Shown here piece by piece: positions 34,667 through 43,138 of a stretch of 64,000 nt of DNA. The notes under the pieces are model-generated. The model was not told where the DNA came from, ran no database searches, and saw only the letters and a list, made by a program, of their open reading frames with translations. The translations under genes and the position numbers were made by a program. Source of the DNA: Spirosoma sp. 48-14 (GTDB taxonomy: Bacteria > Bacteroidota > Bacteroidia > Cytophagales > Spirosomataceae); assembly GCF_001898575.1 (NCBI RefSeq), contig NZ_MKUD01000032.1:54019-118018 (forward strand), written 5' to 3'. Within the stretch, counting starts at the first letter, position 1, and each line of letters opens with the position of its first letter.

Positions 34667-35656
34667 TTAGAATTCCAGATAGGGCGCTAGTTTTTCGATG
34701 GTTTTGGCGTCCAGAACGCGAATGGGTTTTAACGATTCGGCAGACGTGTAGGCACCGTGCTGTTCGCGGTAATTGACAATAATCTGGGCCTGACGACGGG
34801 ATAAAAACGGGTGACGGTCCAATTCGTCGGCAGTAGCTGTATTAATGGGAATCTTACGGACGCCCGACTGGACTTTACCGAATTTCAGCAACTCCTCCAG
34901 AGCCAGCGAGTCGAGCCCGTAAATGTCACGGTATTGCTCGGTTGAAACGAAACCACCGAGGGCATCCCGAAATTTGACAATACGACCAGCTAGTGTGCCA
35001 CCAATGCCTTTCAGAGCTATCAACTGCGAGGTATCAGCCGTGTTAATATCAAAAGGTTGCAGTACGGGTTTGGCAGGGCGTTCGAAGGCATTAGACCGAT
35101 TTGACAAAGCTGGGCGCTCTGTAGATGTGGGCGCTTCTGTAGAGTAGGGTTTAGAGCCAAACGATTGCTTGGACGGAGCTTCTTTCAGGGTAATATACGG
35201 CTCAAGTTGATCGTAAAGCTCCGGCGGGAAGTCATAAATACGTAGCAAATCGTCTTTCTTTCGAAACTGCCCACCTTTGCTCCGAAATTTCTCGATTCGT
35301 TCGGCCAGCCAGCGGGGTAAACCGAGTTGCTGCCACTGAGCTACGGTTGCTGTATTTGGATCGAACGGAAACAGTTTAGGTTCACTGAAGTGTTCACTAG
35401 TGGTTTTTTCTTTTTCGGAACGACTGCCATACCGGGGTTGTTTTGCTTCTTCCGCCTGCATGATTGCTACCAGACTGTCCAGTTTTCGTTGATCGGCTGG
35501 TGACGAGTCGATGGGTTTCCGATCCGCAAAAAAACGATATACGAACGGAATCAGGAGAAGCAATACGGATAGGAAAAGCAGAACAAGAAAACCTCGGGCT
35601 TCTTTATGTGATAGGCCAAAATAGTCGCGGATAAGCGCCTGAAAACGATTCAGCAT
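34667..35656 (-). CDS. Helix-hairpin-helix (ComEA-like) membrane-anchored protein
   Basis: 329 aa. A short basic N-terminus and one transmembrane helix (about 22-42; ARGFLVLLFLSVLLLLIPFV) lead to a linker and three HhH-type modules. These are FDPNTATVAQWQQLGL (about 98), FDINTADTSQLIALKGIGGT (about 200) and INTATADELDRHPFLSRRQA (about 270). Such repeats bind DNA without sequence preference and occur in ComEA-type competence proteins; here the anchored form would face the periplasm if Nin-Cout. Whether it serves DNA uptake is unknown. The 77-nt region between its start and PAP2 shows no terminator. Confidence 0.8.
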   Translation of the reverse strand: MLNRFQALIRDYFGLSHKEARGFLVLLFLSVLLLLIPFVYRFFADRKPIDSSPADQRKLDSLVAIMQAEEAKQPRYGSRSEKEKTTSEHFSEPKLFPFDPNTATVAQWQQLGLPRWLAERIEKFRSKGGQFRKKDDLLRIYDFPPELYDQLEPYITLKEAPSKQSFGSKPYSTEAPTSTERPALSNRSNAFERPAKPVLQPFDINTADTSQLIALKGIGGTLAGRIVKFRDALGGFVSTEQYRDIYGLDSLALEELLKFGKVQSGVRKIPINTATADELDRHPFLSRRQAQIIVNYREQHGAYTSAESLKPIRVLDAKTIEKLAPYLEF

Positions 35657-35733
35657 GAAAACGATTTGTTGCGGTGTTATGTAACTGCCGCAAACTAAAT
35701 CGTATTATTATGCTACGCAACTTTTTGAGGGTT

Positions 35734-36324
35734 TTAGTTGACTAAATGCCTGTTGTGTTGAGGACGACGGGCCTGCCATTTACGATATACATATACACAG
35801 AGCCATGCCGCCAGTACCCCAATACCAGCCCCTGTCAGTACATCCAGCGGATAATGAGCGGCCACATAAATCCGACTGTACGACACAACGATAGCCCATA
35901 CATAGCCTAAAATCAGCCAGGGATACTGCTTTCCAAACAACAACCAGAGACAGGTGGCCAGCGCGAACGTATTGGCAGCATGGGATGATGCAAAGCCATA
36001 CGGCCCTCCACATTCCATAACGGGGTGAATCAGTTTCTGGAGTGTAAAGACATGGCAGGGACGTAACCGATGGGTGAGCGGTTTTAACACCGACGAAGCC
36101 GTCTGGTCGCTGATCGCTACAGCGGCAATGAGGGTAATTAATAGACCAATGGCCTGTTTTCGATAGCGGTATATGAGCCAGCCTATCAGGAGGGCATACA
36201 GTGGAAACCAGCTATTTCGCTCCGTTACCCAAATCATGATCGGATCGAGCCAGGAAGCATAATGGCCGTTGAGCCACAGAAAAAGATCAGTATCGAGTTG
36301 ATTAAGCGTTTGGAGCACTGTCAA
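35734..36324 (-). CDS. PAP2 family membrane phosphatase
   Basis: 196 aa from the TTG at 36324, or 194 aa from GTG 36318; no ATG lies near the conserved start, and the frame extends to 36480 inside the upstream gene. Multiple transmembrane helices carry the phosphatase signatures KPLTHRLRP (KxxxxxxRP), GFASSHAANT (PSGH-like) and SRIYVAAHYPLDVLTG (SRxxxxxHxxxD). These hydrolyse lipid phosphates such as undecaprenyl pyrophosphate or phosphatidic acid. It overlaps the C-terminal codons of the second Uma2 gene, so translation may be coupled to it. Confidence 0.8.
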   Translation of the reverse strand: MTVLQTLNQLDTDLFLWLNGHYASWLDPIMIWVTERNSWFPLYALLIGWLIYRYRKQAIGLLITLIAAVAISDQTASSVLKPLTHRLRPCHVFTLQKLIHPVMECGGPYGFASSHAANTFALATCLWLLFGKQYPWLILGYVWAIVVSYSRIYVAAHYPLDVLTGAGIGVLAAWLCVYVYRKWQARRPQHNRHLVN

Positions 36325-36967
36325 TGGCCACTTTGTGGTAAATATCCTGCATCGGAATAGTAAAATCGCCAAGTTGGATAGCCATATCAAGAGAATCATA
36401 ATCCTCGTTAAGCCAGTGACGACTATCCTGTTGTTTGGTGTACACCGACACGAAATGTACTGCCTGATCGATGTAGACAATATGCTGCACCGACTCGAGC
36501 TGCTTATAACAACGTAACTTGGTCGATAAGTCCTGGCGGTAGGTTGAATCGGAATGTACTTCGACCAGCAGATAGGGATTAGTGATGCCTGCTTCCTGCC
36601 CTTGCCGAAGTATAAGCTGACTTTCGCCTTTCATGACCAGCACATCGGGTTTCACAGCCAATTCACAGGCTGAAACAAAAACCAGTTTATTGCTACCCAT
36701 CACCCGTATATCGGGCTTGTCATAATAAATTGTTCGTAACGCTGCCCCAATATTTAAAACAATCGTTTCGTGTCTGTCACTGGCCATGCCGATTCGTGCT
36801 CTGATCTGTCCGTTAATGTATTCGATGTCATAGTCAAGAGGAAACGATTCGTCGCGCAACTCATCCAGCAAGGCCCAATACTCATCCAGTGTGGCCGAAA
36901 TGAAAACTTCTGGCTCCTGTTTGAGTCGCTCGGTGATTTGCGTTACAAGTGAGGCCGTGGCAACCAT
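36302..36967 (-). CDS. Uma2 family protein (PD-(D/E)XK nuclease fold)
   Basis: 221 aa from the ATG at 36967 (MVATASLVTQ); the frame opens farther upstream at 37027 but a TATCTTTA -7-like box lies between. Family segments: YDIEYINGQIRARIG, then KPDVLVMKG, then YLLVEVHSDSTYRQDLSTKL and HIVYID. The acidic and Lys residues expected of the nuclease fold are present. It differs clearly from the Uma2 copy at 5176, so it is a separate paralogue and not a recent duplicate. It overlaps the PAP2 gene at its 3' end. Confidence 0.8.
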   Translation of the reverse strand: MVATASLVTQITERLKQEPEVFISATLDEYWALLDELRDESFPLDYDIEYINGQIRARIGMASDRHETIVLNIGAALRTIYYDKPDIRVMGSNKLVFVSACELAVKPDVLVMKGESQLILRQGQEAGITNPYLLVEVHSDSTYRQDLSTKLRCYKQLESVQHIVYIDQAVHFVSVYTKQQDSRHWLNEDYDSLDMAIQLGDFTIPMQDIYHKVAIDSAPNA

Positions 36968-37006
36968 AGGCGTAGTTTTTGATAAAGATACGATTTTCGA
37001 TTTGTA

Positions 37007-37057
37007 GTTTACAGTAGGCTTATGCAAAATACGCTGATGCGTTAGCCTACTGTAAAC
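37007..37057. repeat. Inverted repeat between Uma2 and sugar isomerase genes
   Basis: Arms 37007-37020 and 37044-37057 (GTTTACAGTAGGCT type) pair perfectly over 14 bp and partly beyond. It lies 16 nt after the leftward isomerase gene's stop on the minus strand and probably acts as its terminator. The GTTTAC sequence recalls the repeat at 14815-14905. Confidence 0.5.
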
Positions 37058-37072
37058 AAGGGCAACGATACG

Positions 37073-37987
37073 CTATAGCACCAAAAATTGCTTCAAATAA
37101 TTCCGGGCGGTCAGTATGGCGGTTTTTACATCTTCGGGGCTGCCTTCAAAGGCTTTGTCTTCGACTTCAATACAAACAGGGCCCCGGTAGCGAACGTCGG
37201 TGAGTGCGGCAAAGAAATGACGCCAGCGTACATCGCCCAGCCCCGGTAATTTAGGTGAATGGTATTCGAGTGGATTGGCCATGATACCCACACGATTCAA
37301 CTTGTCGGGATACAGCTTCACATCTTTCAGGTGAATGTGGTGCAACCGATCTTTATAGTCATAGATTGGTCGGATCTCGTCCATCATTTGCCAGATCAGG
37401 TGGCTAGGGTCGTAATTCAGACCCAGCGCCCGCGAAGGAATAATCTCGAACATACGATCCCAGATGGCGGGCGTTGTTGCCAGGTTCTTACCGCCCGGCC
37501 ATTCGTCATCAGTGAACCACATGGGGCAATTTTCTATGCCAATCTTTACGTTACAGGCTTCGGCCTCTTTCACAATGGCAGGCCAGTGCTCGGCATAGAG
37601 TTTCAGGTTTTCGGTGATGGTCAACGAAGGGTTTCGACCAATAAATGTATTTACGACTGGGATGCCGAGTTTGGCAGCCGCCCGGATTATTTTTTTAATA
37701 TGTTCCCGGTAATAGTCAGCCTGTTCAGGGTTTGGGTCGAGTGGATTTGGATAATAACCCAGCCCCGAAATCGAAACCTTATAGAGCCGTGTCAGCGTCC
37801 GAATCTGATCAATATCCAGATTGTCGACATCAATATGCGTTACCCCGGCATATCGGCGTGTATCGGCATTACTGGTAGGCCAGCACATGACTTCAACGCA
37901 GGAAAACTGATGCTCCGACGCAAATTTTAATACACTATTCAGATCATAATCGGCCATAATAGCCGAGACAAAACCAAGATGAAGCAT
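37073..37987 (-). CDS. Sugar phosphate isomerase/epimerase (xylose isomerase-like TIM barrel)
   Basis: 304 aa, AP-endonuclease-2/xylose isomerase-like fold. Typical strand-end motifs: SCVEVMCWPTSN, VVNTFIGRNPS, KIGIENCPMWF (Glu metal ligand), LGLNYDPSHLIW (Asp/His), HHIHLKDVKLY and PVCIEVEDK (second Glu). The metal-binding Glu/Asp/His/Glu set is present, so isomerase or epimerase activity on a sugar or inositol derivative is likely. No signal peptide. It follows deoC on the minus strand, 83 nt away, separated by a hairpin. The substrate is unknown. Confidence 0.82.
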   Translation of the reverse strand: MLHLGFVSAIMADYDLNSVLKFASEHQFSCVEVMCWPTSNADTRRYAGVTHIDVDNLDIDQIRTLTRLYKVSISGLGYYPNPLDPNPEQADYYREHIKKIIRAAAKLGIPVVNTFIGRNPSLTITENLKLYAEHWPAIVKEAEACNVKIGIENCPMWFTDDEWPGGKNLATTPAIWDRMFEIIPSRALGLNYDPSHLIWQMMDEIRPIYDYKDRLHHIHLKDVKLYPDKLNRVGIMANPLEYHSPKLPGLGDVRWRHFFAALTDVRYRGPVCIEVEDKAFEGSPEDVKTAILTARNYLKQFLVL

Positions 37988-38010
37988 AGACGGGTTTACA
38001 GATTAGATGG

Positions 38011-38072
38011 AGTAAAGCGGGTGGAAACCCGCAAGTATGAAGCGTGAGTAACGGGTTCCCACCCGTTTTACT
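38011..38072. repeat. Hairpin between deoC and the sugar isomerase gene
   Basis: Arms 38011-38031 and 38052-38072 match at 19 of 21 around a 20-nt loop. It overlaps the last bases of deoC. It may stop or attenuate transcription from deoC into the isomerase gene. Confidence 0.55.
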
Positions 38073-38838
38073 AATATCCTTTCGACTCAGCTATTGGGCC
38101 TGTCGGCGTATCGGCCGAAACGGCACCAAAGCGACGGTAAGCTTCTTCCATAATGGCTGCTGTGGCCGAAGCGCCCAGCCGGGAAACTCCCATCTCTTTG
38201 ACTTTCAACAGCCCATCGAGCGTGCGAACGCCACCAGCCGCTTTGACTCGCACATCGGGGCCAACATGGTCGAGCATGAGTTGCAGGTCGTGTTCAGTAG
38301 CACCTTGGTAACTGTACTTACCATCGGCACCCTTCACAAACCCGTATCCGGTTGATGTCTTGACAAATTCAGCGCCGACTTCTGTACAGATTTCGCAGAG
38401 CTTGATTTTGTACGAGTCGTCGGGCAGGTAATCGTTTTCAAAAATGACCTTCAGAATAGCGCCATGTGCCTGACAGGCCTTATGAACAACCCAGATCTCG
38501 TCGCTTACATACTGCCAGTCCTCGCCCAGCACTTTACCGATATTAACGACCATATCAATCTCCACGGCTCCATCCTGGCAGGCCTGTTCGGTTTCGGCAA
38601 CCTTAATGCTTGTGGCACTATTCCCATGAGGAAAGCCGATGACTGTGCCCACCAGCACATCAGAACCAGCGAGTAATTCAGCCGCCATGCGTACGGCATA
38701 GGGTTTTATGCAAACGGAAGCAACATCGTAGTTGAGAGCCAGTTCGCAGCCCTCACGGAGTTCGGCATCAGTCAGGGTAGGGTGGAGGAGCGAGTGATCG
38801 ATCATTTTGGCCAGCTCGCGGATTAGGGTAGGGTTCAT
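38071..38838 (-). CDS. deoC: Deoxyribose-phosphate aldolase
   Basis: 255 aa class-I aldolase TIM barrel. DHSLLHPTLTDAEL, EIDMVVNIGKVLGED (Asp/Lys region), FVKTSTGYGFVKG (Schiff-base Lys) and VRVKAAGGVRTLDG (proton-relay Lys and phosphate loop) are all intact. It cleaves 2-deoxyribose 5-phosphate to acetaldehyde and glyceraldehyde 3-phosphate in deoxynucleoside breakdown. It fits with the nucleoside kinase at 21.6 kb as salvage and degradation enzymes, though they are not linked. A variant -7 box is about 23 nt upstream. Confidence 0.92.
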   Translation of the reverse strand: MNPTLIRELAKMIDHSLLHPTLTDAELREGCELALNYDVASVCIKPYAVRMAAELLAGSDVLVGTVIGFPHGNSATSIKVAETEQACQDGAVEIDMVVNIGKVLGEDWQYVSDEIWVVHKACQAHGAILKVIFENDYLPDDSYKIKLCEICTEVGAEFVKTSTGYGFVKGADGKYSYQGATEHDLQLMLDHVGPDVRVKAAGGVRTLDGLLKVKEMGVSRLGASATAAIMEEAYRRFGAVSADTPTGPIAESKGY

Positions 38839-38860
38839 AACCGTATCGGAAAATGGTCGG

Positions 38861-38868
38861 CTAAGTTA
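38861..38868 (-). promoter_or_regulatory. Variant -7 element (TAACTTAG) before deoC
   Basis: TAACTTAG followed by CCGAC on the minus strand, about 23 nt before the deoC ATG. Third example in the window of a TAAnTTAG box. No clear -33 element. Confidence 0.3.
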
Positions 38869-39075
38869 CGGGATTGACTGGAAAAGTAATGGGAAAACGA
38901 GCGATTGCATAAGCTGTTTTTGACTCGAATAGCGAGTGCTTAGAGAGCACGTGCCGTTGTGGTACGGAAACAGCAAAGCACAAAGATCATGGCTTCGGTT
39001 ATATTTTGTCAAATCAAGGCTTCTTAACAGGAAGTCAGATTAAGTAGCAACCGATTTATTTTACTCATTAAAGCC

Positions 39076-39420
39076 ATGACCGAATATCAAACACCTAAAG
39101 ACCGGGCGTATACCGATACACTTATCAAGTCAGCTCCCAAAGAAGCTGCGGCATTCCTGAACCTTAAGCATACGGCCGAACGCAAAGATGGTGTTATACC
39201 GATCAAATATCGTGAACTGATGTCCGTAGCCGTGGCGCTAACCACTCAATGCGCTTACTGCATTGAATCCCACATCAATAATGCAGTCCAGGCAGGTGCT
39301 ACTCGGGAAGAAATTGCTGAAACCGTTTTTATCGCGGCTGCGCTGCGTGCTGGTGGTGCTGTTGGCACCGGTTTAATGGCTATGCGTATTTTCGAAGAGG
39401 CAACCACGCCAACCGTTTAA
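39076..39420 (+). CDS. Carboxymuconolactone decarboxylase / AhpD-like protein
   Basis: 114 aa, all-helical. The core TTQCAYCIESHINNAVQAGA holds the CxxC...H redox motif of AhpD-like proteins, followed by AGATREEIAETVFIAAALRAGG. These are disulfide reductase-like proteins that handle peroxide- or aldehyde-type stress or act on lactones. The CxxC favours the AhpD type. Cytosolic. It stands alone, rightward, divergent from deoC and convergent with the epimerase gene. Confidence 0.85.
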   Translation: MTEYQTPKDRAYTDTLIKSAPKEAAAFLNLKHTAERKDGVIPIKYRELMSVAVALTTQCAYCIESHINNAVQAGATREEIAETVFIAAALRAGGAVGTGLMAMRIFEEATTPTV

Positions 39421-39507
39421 AAATCAATGCTTTTTAATGGTTAGTATTGATCGACACATTGCCTTCGGGATAGAGACACGGGTATCGGAACAGTTAAATT
39501 TCTGGTA

Positions 39508-39543
39508 ACAAGTTGAGTGGAGTAATAGGAGTACTCAACTTGT
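39508..39543. terminator. Hairpin between convergent genes
   Basis: Perfect 11-bp stem (39508-39518 with 39533-39543, ACAAGTTGAGT) with a 14-nt loop, placed 3 nt after the end of the epimerase gene and 88 nt after the AhpD-like stop. Probable bidirectional terminator without a T-run. Confidence 0.5.
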
Positions 39544-39546
39544 AAG

Positions 39547-40596
39547 CTAATCCAGTCGCACCCAGATGATGCCGGAGAGTGAATCGCCGGGTGCTAAAAT
39601 GGCTAAGCCTTCACCATTGTTGAAGGCATTTACATTGGCAGTTTGGGGCTCAATGGCGATGCTGTCGCGTCGGGGTGGAGTGTAGCATACCAGGTAATTC
39701 AGTTTCCCTTCGCCGGTTTGCTGGCCAACGATCAGGCGTGCCCCCGTTTCTCCTGATGTCAGAATGGTTTCGGCGAAAGACTCATTGTCGGTTGGTAGGC
39801 TGGTTGGTGTGACCAGAAAAGGTGTGTCTAACTGTCGTTTGTGGAGTTCAATGATTTCGGCAGGTTGAAACGGGTACTTACTGACAGGAATCATGTGATC
39901 GTCGAGTACAATAGCAGTTCGGCCTGGCAAGGCCAACGTCATTCCGTCAACAAACTCAGCCGTTCGTGCAGCGTCTTCAGTAAACGTAAAGTAAGGGTGC
40001 CATCCAAAAGCAGCGGGAGCCCGCGTTGTTCCCGTATTCTGGGCTGTATAGCTGATTTTCAGCGCACACATTCGGTCGTCAGCCGGGTTGCTACCGTGCA
40101 TGAGCCGATTTGCCTGGGTCAGTTGGTAGGTAACAGTCAGAACGAAGGGGAATGGGTAGCCGAACGTATCCCCTTCATATGAGTAACGGAGTACGAGTTG
40201 TGCATGCGTTGAGGTAACTTCCTGATTGACCACTGTGAAAGGGCGCCCATGAACAAAACCGTGTATGGCATTGTCGCGGTAAACCTCGTTCATTTTTACG
40301 GCATAGTCTGTCCCGTCAAACTGGTACACTCCATGCCGAATCCGGCTGACAAATGGGTACAGGAATGCGCTGGCATAACTCTCATCGGCCAGTAGTGCCT
40401 GGGGGGATTCAGGAGCCTGAATCAGCGCAAACAGATGACGCCCTTTTCGAAGGACCAATCGACGAAGAATTGCTCCAAATTCTGGTATCACCGTAATGAA
40501 TTCACCCGTTTCGGTGTGTTCGAGCACGTATTCGGTAAGTGGAGCGCTGCCCGTTGGTAGAGGGCCAAATGGTTGGGTAGTGATCTGAAATGGCAT
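39547..40596 (-). CDS. Aldose 1-epimerase-like (galactose mutarotase) protein
   Basis: 349 aa beta-supersandwich. The N-terminal segment FITVIPEFGAILRRLVL, NAIHGFVHGRPFTV (first His), FGWHPYFTF (second His) and the C-terminal YLVCYTPPRRDSIAIEP match the aldose epimerase family. These enzymes interconvert alpha and beta anomers of sugars. Some are hexose-phosphate mutarotases, which cannot be excluded. No signal peptide, so cytosolic. It converges with the AhpD-like gene. The 122-nt gap to the next gene holds only a weak AT hairpin. Confidence 0.82.
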   Translation of the reverse strand: MPFQITTQPFGPLPTGSAPLTEYVLEHTETGEFITVIPEFGAILRRLVLRKGRHLFALIQAPESPQALLADESYASAFLYPFVSRIRHGVYQFDGTDYAVKMNEVYRDNAIHGFVHGRPFTVVNQEVTSTHAQLVLRYSYEGDTFGYPFPFVLTVTYQLTQANRLMHGSNPADDRMCALKISYTAQNTGTTRAPAAFGWHPYFTFTEDAARTAEFVDGMTLALPGRTAIVLDDHMIPVSKYPFQPAEIIELHKRQLDTPFLVTPTSLPTDNESFAETILTSGETGARLIVGQQTGEGKLNYLVCYTPPRRDSIAIEPQTANVNAFNNGEGLAILAPGDSLSGIIWVRLD

Positions 40597-40718
40597 CCTG
40601 TTCGTTTGACAAGTTCGTATTTGGGTAATCCGTTTTGGCCAATGTTTGTTTATTAACCTTTGTTAATCTCAATAAAAAAATGAGAATCAGGATAAGGTAG
40701 ACAGATTGGGTATGAGGT

Positions 40719-41513
40719 TTACATTTCGCCTTCAACGCCGAGCCCAAATAGGGCAAAATCGTAGCGAACAGGGTCTGATGGGTCGAATAGGCGAAGTGTT
40801 TCAGTCAGTTCCAAAGCGGCTTTCCAGTCGGTTTGTGGCCGGGTAAGTAACGCTAACTGCCGGGCTACCCGGTTGACGTGTACATCAATAGGAATTATTA
40901 GCTGCTCGGGCCGGATGCGGGTCCATAACCCAAAATCGACTCCCCGATCATCGCGACGAACCATCCAGCGAAGAAACATAAGTAGTCGCTTGCAGGATGA
41001 GTTGCGGGCTGGCGTGGCAATATGCTTTCGGGTACGTTCGGGGAAAAAGTCGGTGAGGCCACAAAAGTGGTCGTGAAAGGCAATCAGACCTGCCTCGACG
41101 GTTTGGGTTGTATCTGATCGAACGGCGCTATCCGGCAAAAAAGCATCTTCCAGCGAATTATGATGCTGATAATACTGGCGAAAAAAATGAAGGAAATAAA
41201 GGGCGTCGGTTGCGTTGAACGTACGGTGTTTGAACGATAGAAAACGCTTCAAATCACTTTCCTGGTGATTCCGAATGAAATCGTAGGGGGTGCCATCCAT
41301 GAGGTCGACAAGCTCAGCCGATTTTTTCAGAATTACAGGGCGTTGCCCCCAGGCCAGCACGGCTGCCCAGAATCCCATGATTTCAATATCCTGCTTCTGG
41401 CTGAATCGATGCGGTATGCTGATCGGGTCGCGTTCAATGAACGAAGGCCGATTGTATTGATCGGCCTTCGCATCTAAAAAATTCTTTATGGACGAAAAAT
41501 CGACGGGTTTCAT
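40719..41513 (-). CDS. TIGR02757 (DUF2400) family protein
   Basis: 264 aa, function unknown. Recognised by DPISIPHRFSQKQDIEIMGF near residue 30 and by the end segment VRYDFALFGLGVEG, with the conserved CKRLLMFLRWMVRRDDRGVD segment. The fold has been likened to HhH-GPD DNA glycosylases (LIIPIDVHVNRVARQL resembles that core), but no activity is established. It is the last of three leftward genes: LysM protein, a 70-aa membrane protein and this one. It overlaps the middle gene by 4 nt (ATGA), so translational coupling is likely. Confidence 0.85.
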   Translation of the reverse strand: MKPVDFSSIKNFLDAKADQYNRPSFIERDPISIPHRFSQKQDIEIMGFWAAVLAWGQRPVILKKSAELVDLMDGTPYDFIRNHQESDLKRFLSFKHRTFNATDALYFLHFFRQYYQHHNSLEDAFLPDSAVRSDTTQTVEAGLIAFHDHFCGLTDFFPERTRKHIATPARNSSCKRLLMFLRWMVRRDDRGVDFGLWTRIRPEQLIIPIDVHVNRVARQLALLTRPQTDWKAALELTETLRLFDPSDPVRYDFALFGLGVEGEM

Positions 41514-41722
41514 TTACTTTTTCCTCCACTAACAATCCAGGCTAAAGCACGTGAAATGCCCGAGAAGATGGCCAGCAGGGTAGACATAATAAAGGTAAAA
41601 ACGGCAATGAACGGATAGGCCAGGGTAAACATTATACTGAAGGTAATGTAACCAGGCGACGATTTCATTTCCTCATCACGCTCCCGGTGTCTTCGGGCAA
41701 TCCGTTCTTCTTTGGTTTCCAT
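41510..41722 (-). CDS. Small membrane protein in the LysM/TIGR02757 operon, hypothetical
   Basis: 70 aa. A charged N-terminus (KEERIARRHRERDEEMKS, about 3-20) precedes two hydrophobic stretches (about 25-50 and 50-63; ITFSIMFTLAYPFIAVFTFI, then LLAIFSGISRALAWIVSG) and a basic tail (GKSK). It is probably an inner-membrane protein. The start is 3 nt after the LysM stop and the stop overlaps the next start by 4 nt, so it is almost certainly translated. No family is recognised. Confidence 0.72.
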   Translation of the reverse strand: METKEERIARRHRERDEEMKSSPGYITFSIMFTLAYPFIAVFTFIMSTLLAIFSGISRALAWIVSGGKSK

Positions 41723-41725
41723 AAC

Positions 41726-42889
41726 TTATCGCACAATATAACTTACCTCTGCCCGAAAACGCCGATCCTCGGGTGAAAGTTTCGAGAAAGCCTGACTTGA
41801 TAGCTTAATCAGAATCTTGTCGTTGATGCCTGTATTGGGTAACCGACCAATAACTTTTACCCATAAGCTCTGATTATTGAACTCATTTCGGACCTGTACC
41901 AGCGTTCCAATGGGGGCCGTGCGGTGTAGTGCCAAATATTTGCCTGAGCCATCAGTTCCTTCAATCATTTCGGCAACACCACTTGACGAAATACGGCGTC
42001 CCTGGGTTGGCATGGGGGCGTCGTTGCCTGGACGGGGTGGTTCTGGTTCCGGTTCGGCAGGTTTCGTCCCAGAGGCCGACGGACGGGTAGGGGTGTCTGC
42101 CTCGTTCCGGTGATCAGATTTGGGTTCGGTGTGGGGAGTTGGCCGGGTCTCGTGAGGGCGTGGTTCACTGGTATTTGTATCGACCGTATGAGCGGGCGCT
42201 GGTCGGCTCGGTGCATCGGCCGATTTGGTGCTGGCTATCGAATTGGACGGGGTACGGTCCAGATACGCTCTTTCCGAAACAATCAATGGCTGGCCGATCA
42301 GTACGTTGTTGCCGGGCAGGTTGTTCCATTTACGAATATCGGCCTGCGATACGCCATACCGATTCGCGAGGCTGTAAAGGGTTTGACCGGCTTCGACCAC
42401 GTGGATGCCCGACTGAGCCGGATCGTCTGACTTCTTTACTTCTTTTTCTGGGGCTTTTTCGGCTTTAGGAGCGGGTTTGGTTTCCGCAATTTTCTCCGTT
42501 TCCTTCTCTCGCTCCCGGGCTTCTCGTTTGGCTTCTTTTGCCTGCTTCTTTATTGCTTTATCAATGGCTTTTTCCTCTTTTCGCGTTAGCAGGCCATCTG
42601 GAACCGGAATCAGAACAAGCTGGTCATAGCGAACAGCGTCTTTCATATCGGGATTAGCGGCCTTAATCTCTGCTACCGATCGCTTGTATTTTCGGGAAAT
42701 AGCGTAAAGTGTTTGCCCTTCATCGACCCGGTGTACGATAAACCGCTTTCCGTCTTTTTTCTCAATACGAAGGGAATCAGTGCTAACGATGTGAACGATG
42801 TTTACAGTGGTTGCCCGTGCTGAAGGAAGACTCAGGCAAATAAATCCACTTAAAAACAACAGAGTGGAATAGAGGGGAATTATTTTCAT
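41726..42889 (-). CDS. LysM-repeat protein with C-terminal DPBB-like domain
   Basis: 387 aa with a signal peptide (about 1-26, ending ARA). Two LysM repeats (about 50-95, HRVDEGQTLYAISRKYKRSV; about 160-205, HVVEAGQTLYSLANRYGVSQ) bind peptidoglycan. They are separated by a long Lys/Glu-rich stretch (about 98-155). A Pro/Thr-rich linker (about 215-300) leads to a C-terminal double-psi beta-barrel-like domain (LALHRTAPIGTLVQVRN, LPNTGINDKILIKLSSQA). This resembles RlpA-type septal proteins, but the catalytic Asp is not obvious. Location is periplasm or cell wall. First gene of a three-gene leftward operon. Confidence 0.82.
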   Translation of the reverse strand: MKIIPLYSTLLFLSGFICLSLPSARATTVNIVHIVSTDSLRIEKKDGKRFIVHRVDEGQTLYAISRKYKRSVAEIKAANPDMKDAVRYDQLVLIPVPDGLLTRKEEKAIDKAIKKQAKEAKREAREREKETEKIAETKPAPKAEKAPEKEVKKSDDPAQSGIHVVEAGQTLYSLANRYGVSQADIRKWNNLPGNNVLIGQPLIVSERAYLDRTPSNSIASTKSADAPSRPAPAHTVDTNTSEPRPHETRPTPHTEPKSDHRNEADTPTRPSASGTKPAEPEPEPPRPGNDAPMPTQGRRISSSGVAEMIEGTDGSGKYLALHRTAPIGTLVQVRNEFNNQSLWVKVIGRLPNTGINDKILIKLSSQAFSKLSPEDRRFRAEVSYIVR

Positions 42890-43080
42890 GGGTTTATACG
42901 CAGCCAGACTTATCCGGCAAGTCGGTAGTCAGCTATATAAACGGTTTATTTAGTGAAATATAGGTAAATGTACACCTGAAATTGCCAGAAATGTGCAGTA
43001 CATGTAGTTATTCGATCAAGCAGGGATTTATAGATTTTTTTTAAAATAGATTAAACTGTTGTAAATCAGTATGTAGTATA

Positions 43081-43112
43081 AAAAATGCCCGCTACGGTTA
43101 AGGTAGCGGGCA
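43081..43112 (-). terminator. Terminator after the ScyD-like gene
   Basis: 10-bp stem TGCCCGCTAC (43086-43095) with GTAGCGGGCA (43103-43112) and a 7-nt loop; leftward a T-run (TTTTTTATA) follows. It is 27 nt after the ScyD-like stop, in the right direction. Confidence 0.75.
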
Positions 43113-43138
43113 CGAGTATAAGAGAAACTACGCCGATC

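Noticed and set aside
37259..37930. A 223-codon frame opposite the sugar isomerase gene
   Set aside because: Antisense shadow; no family features, whereas the other strand has all expected motifs.
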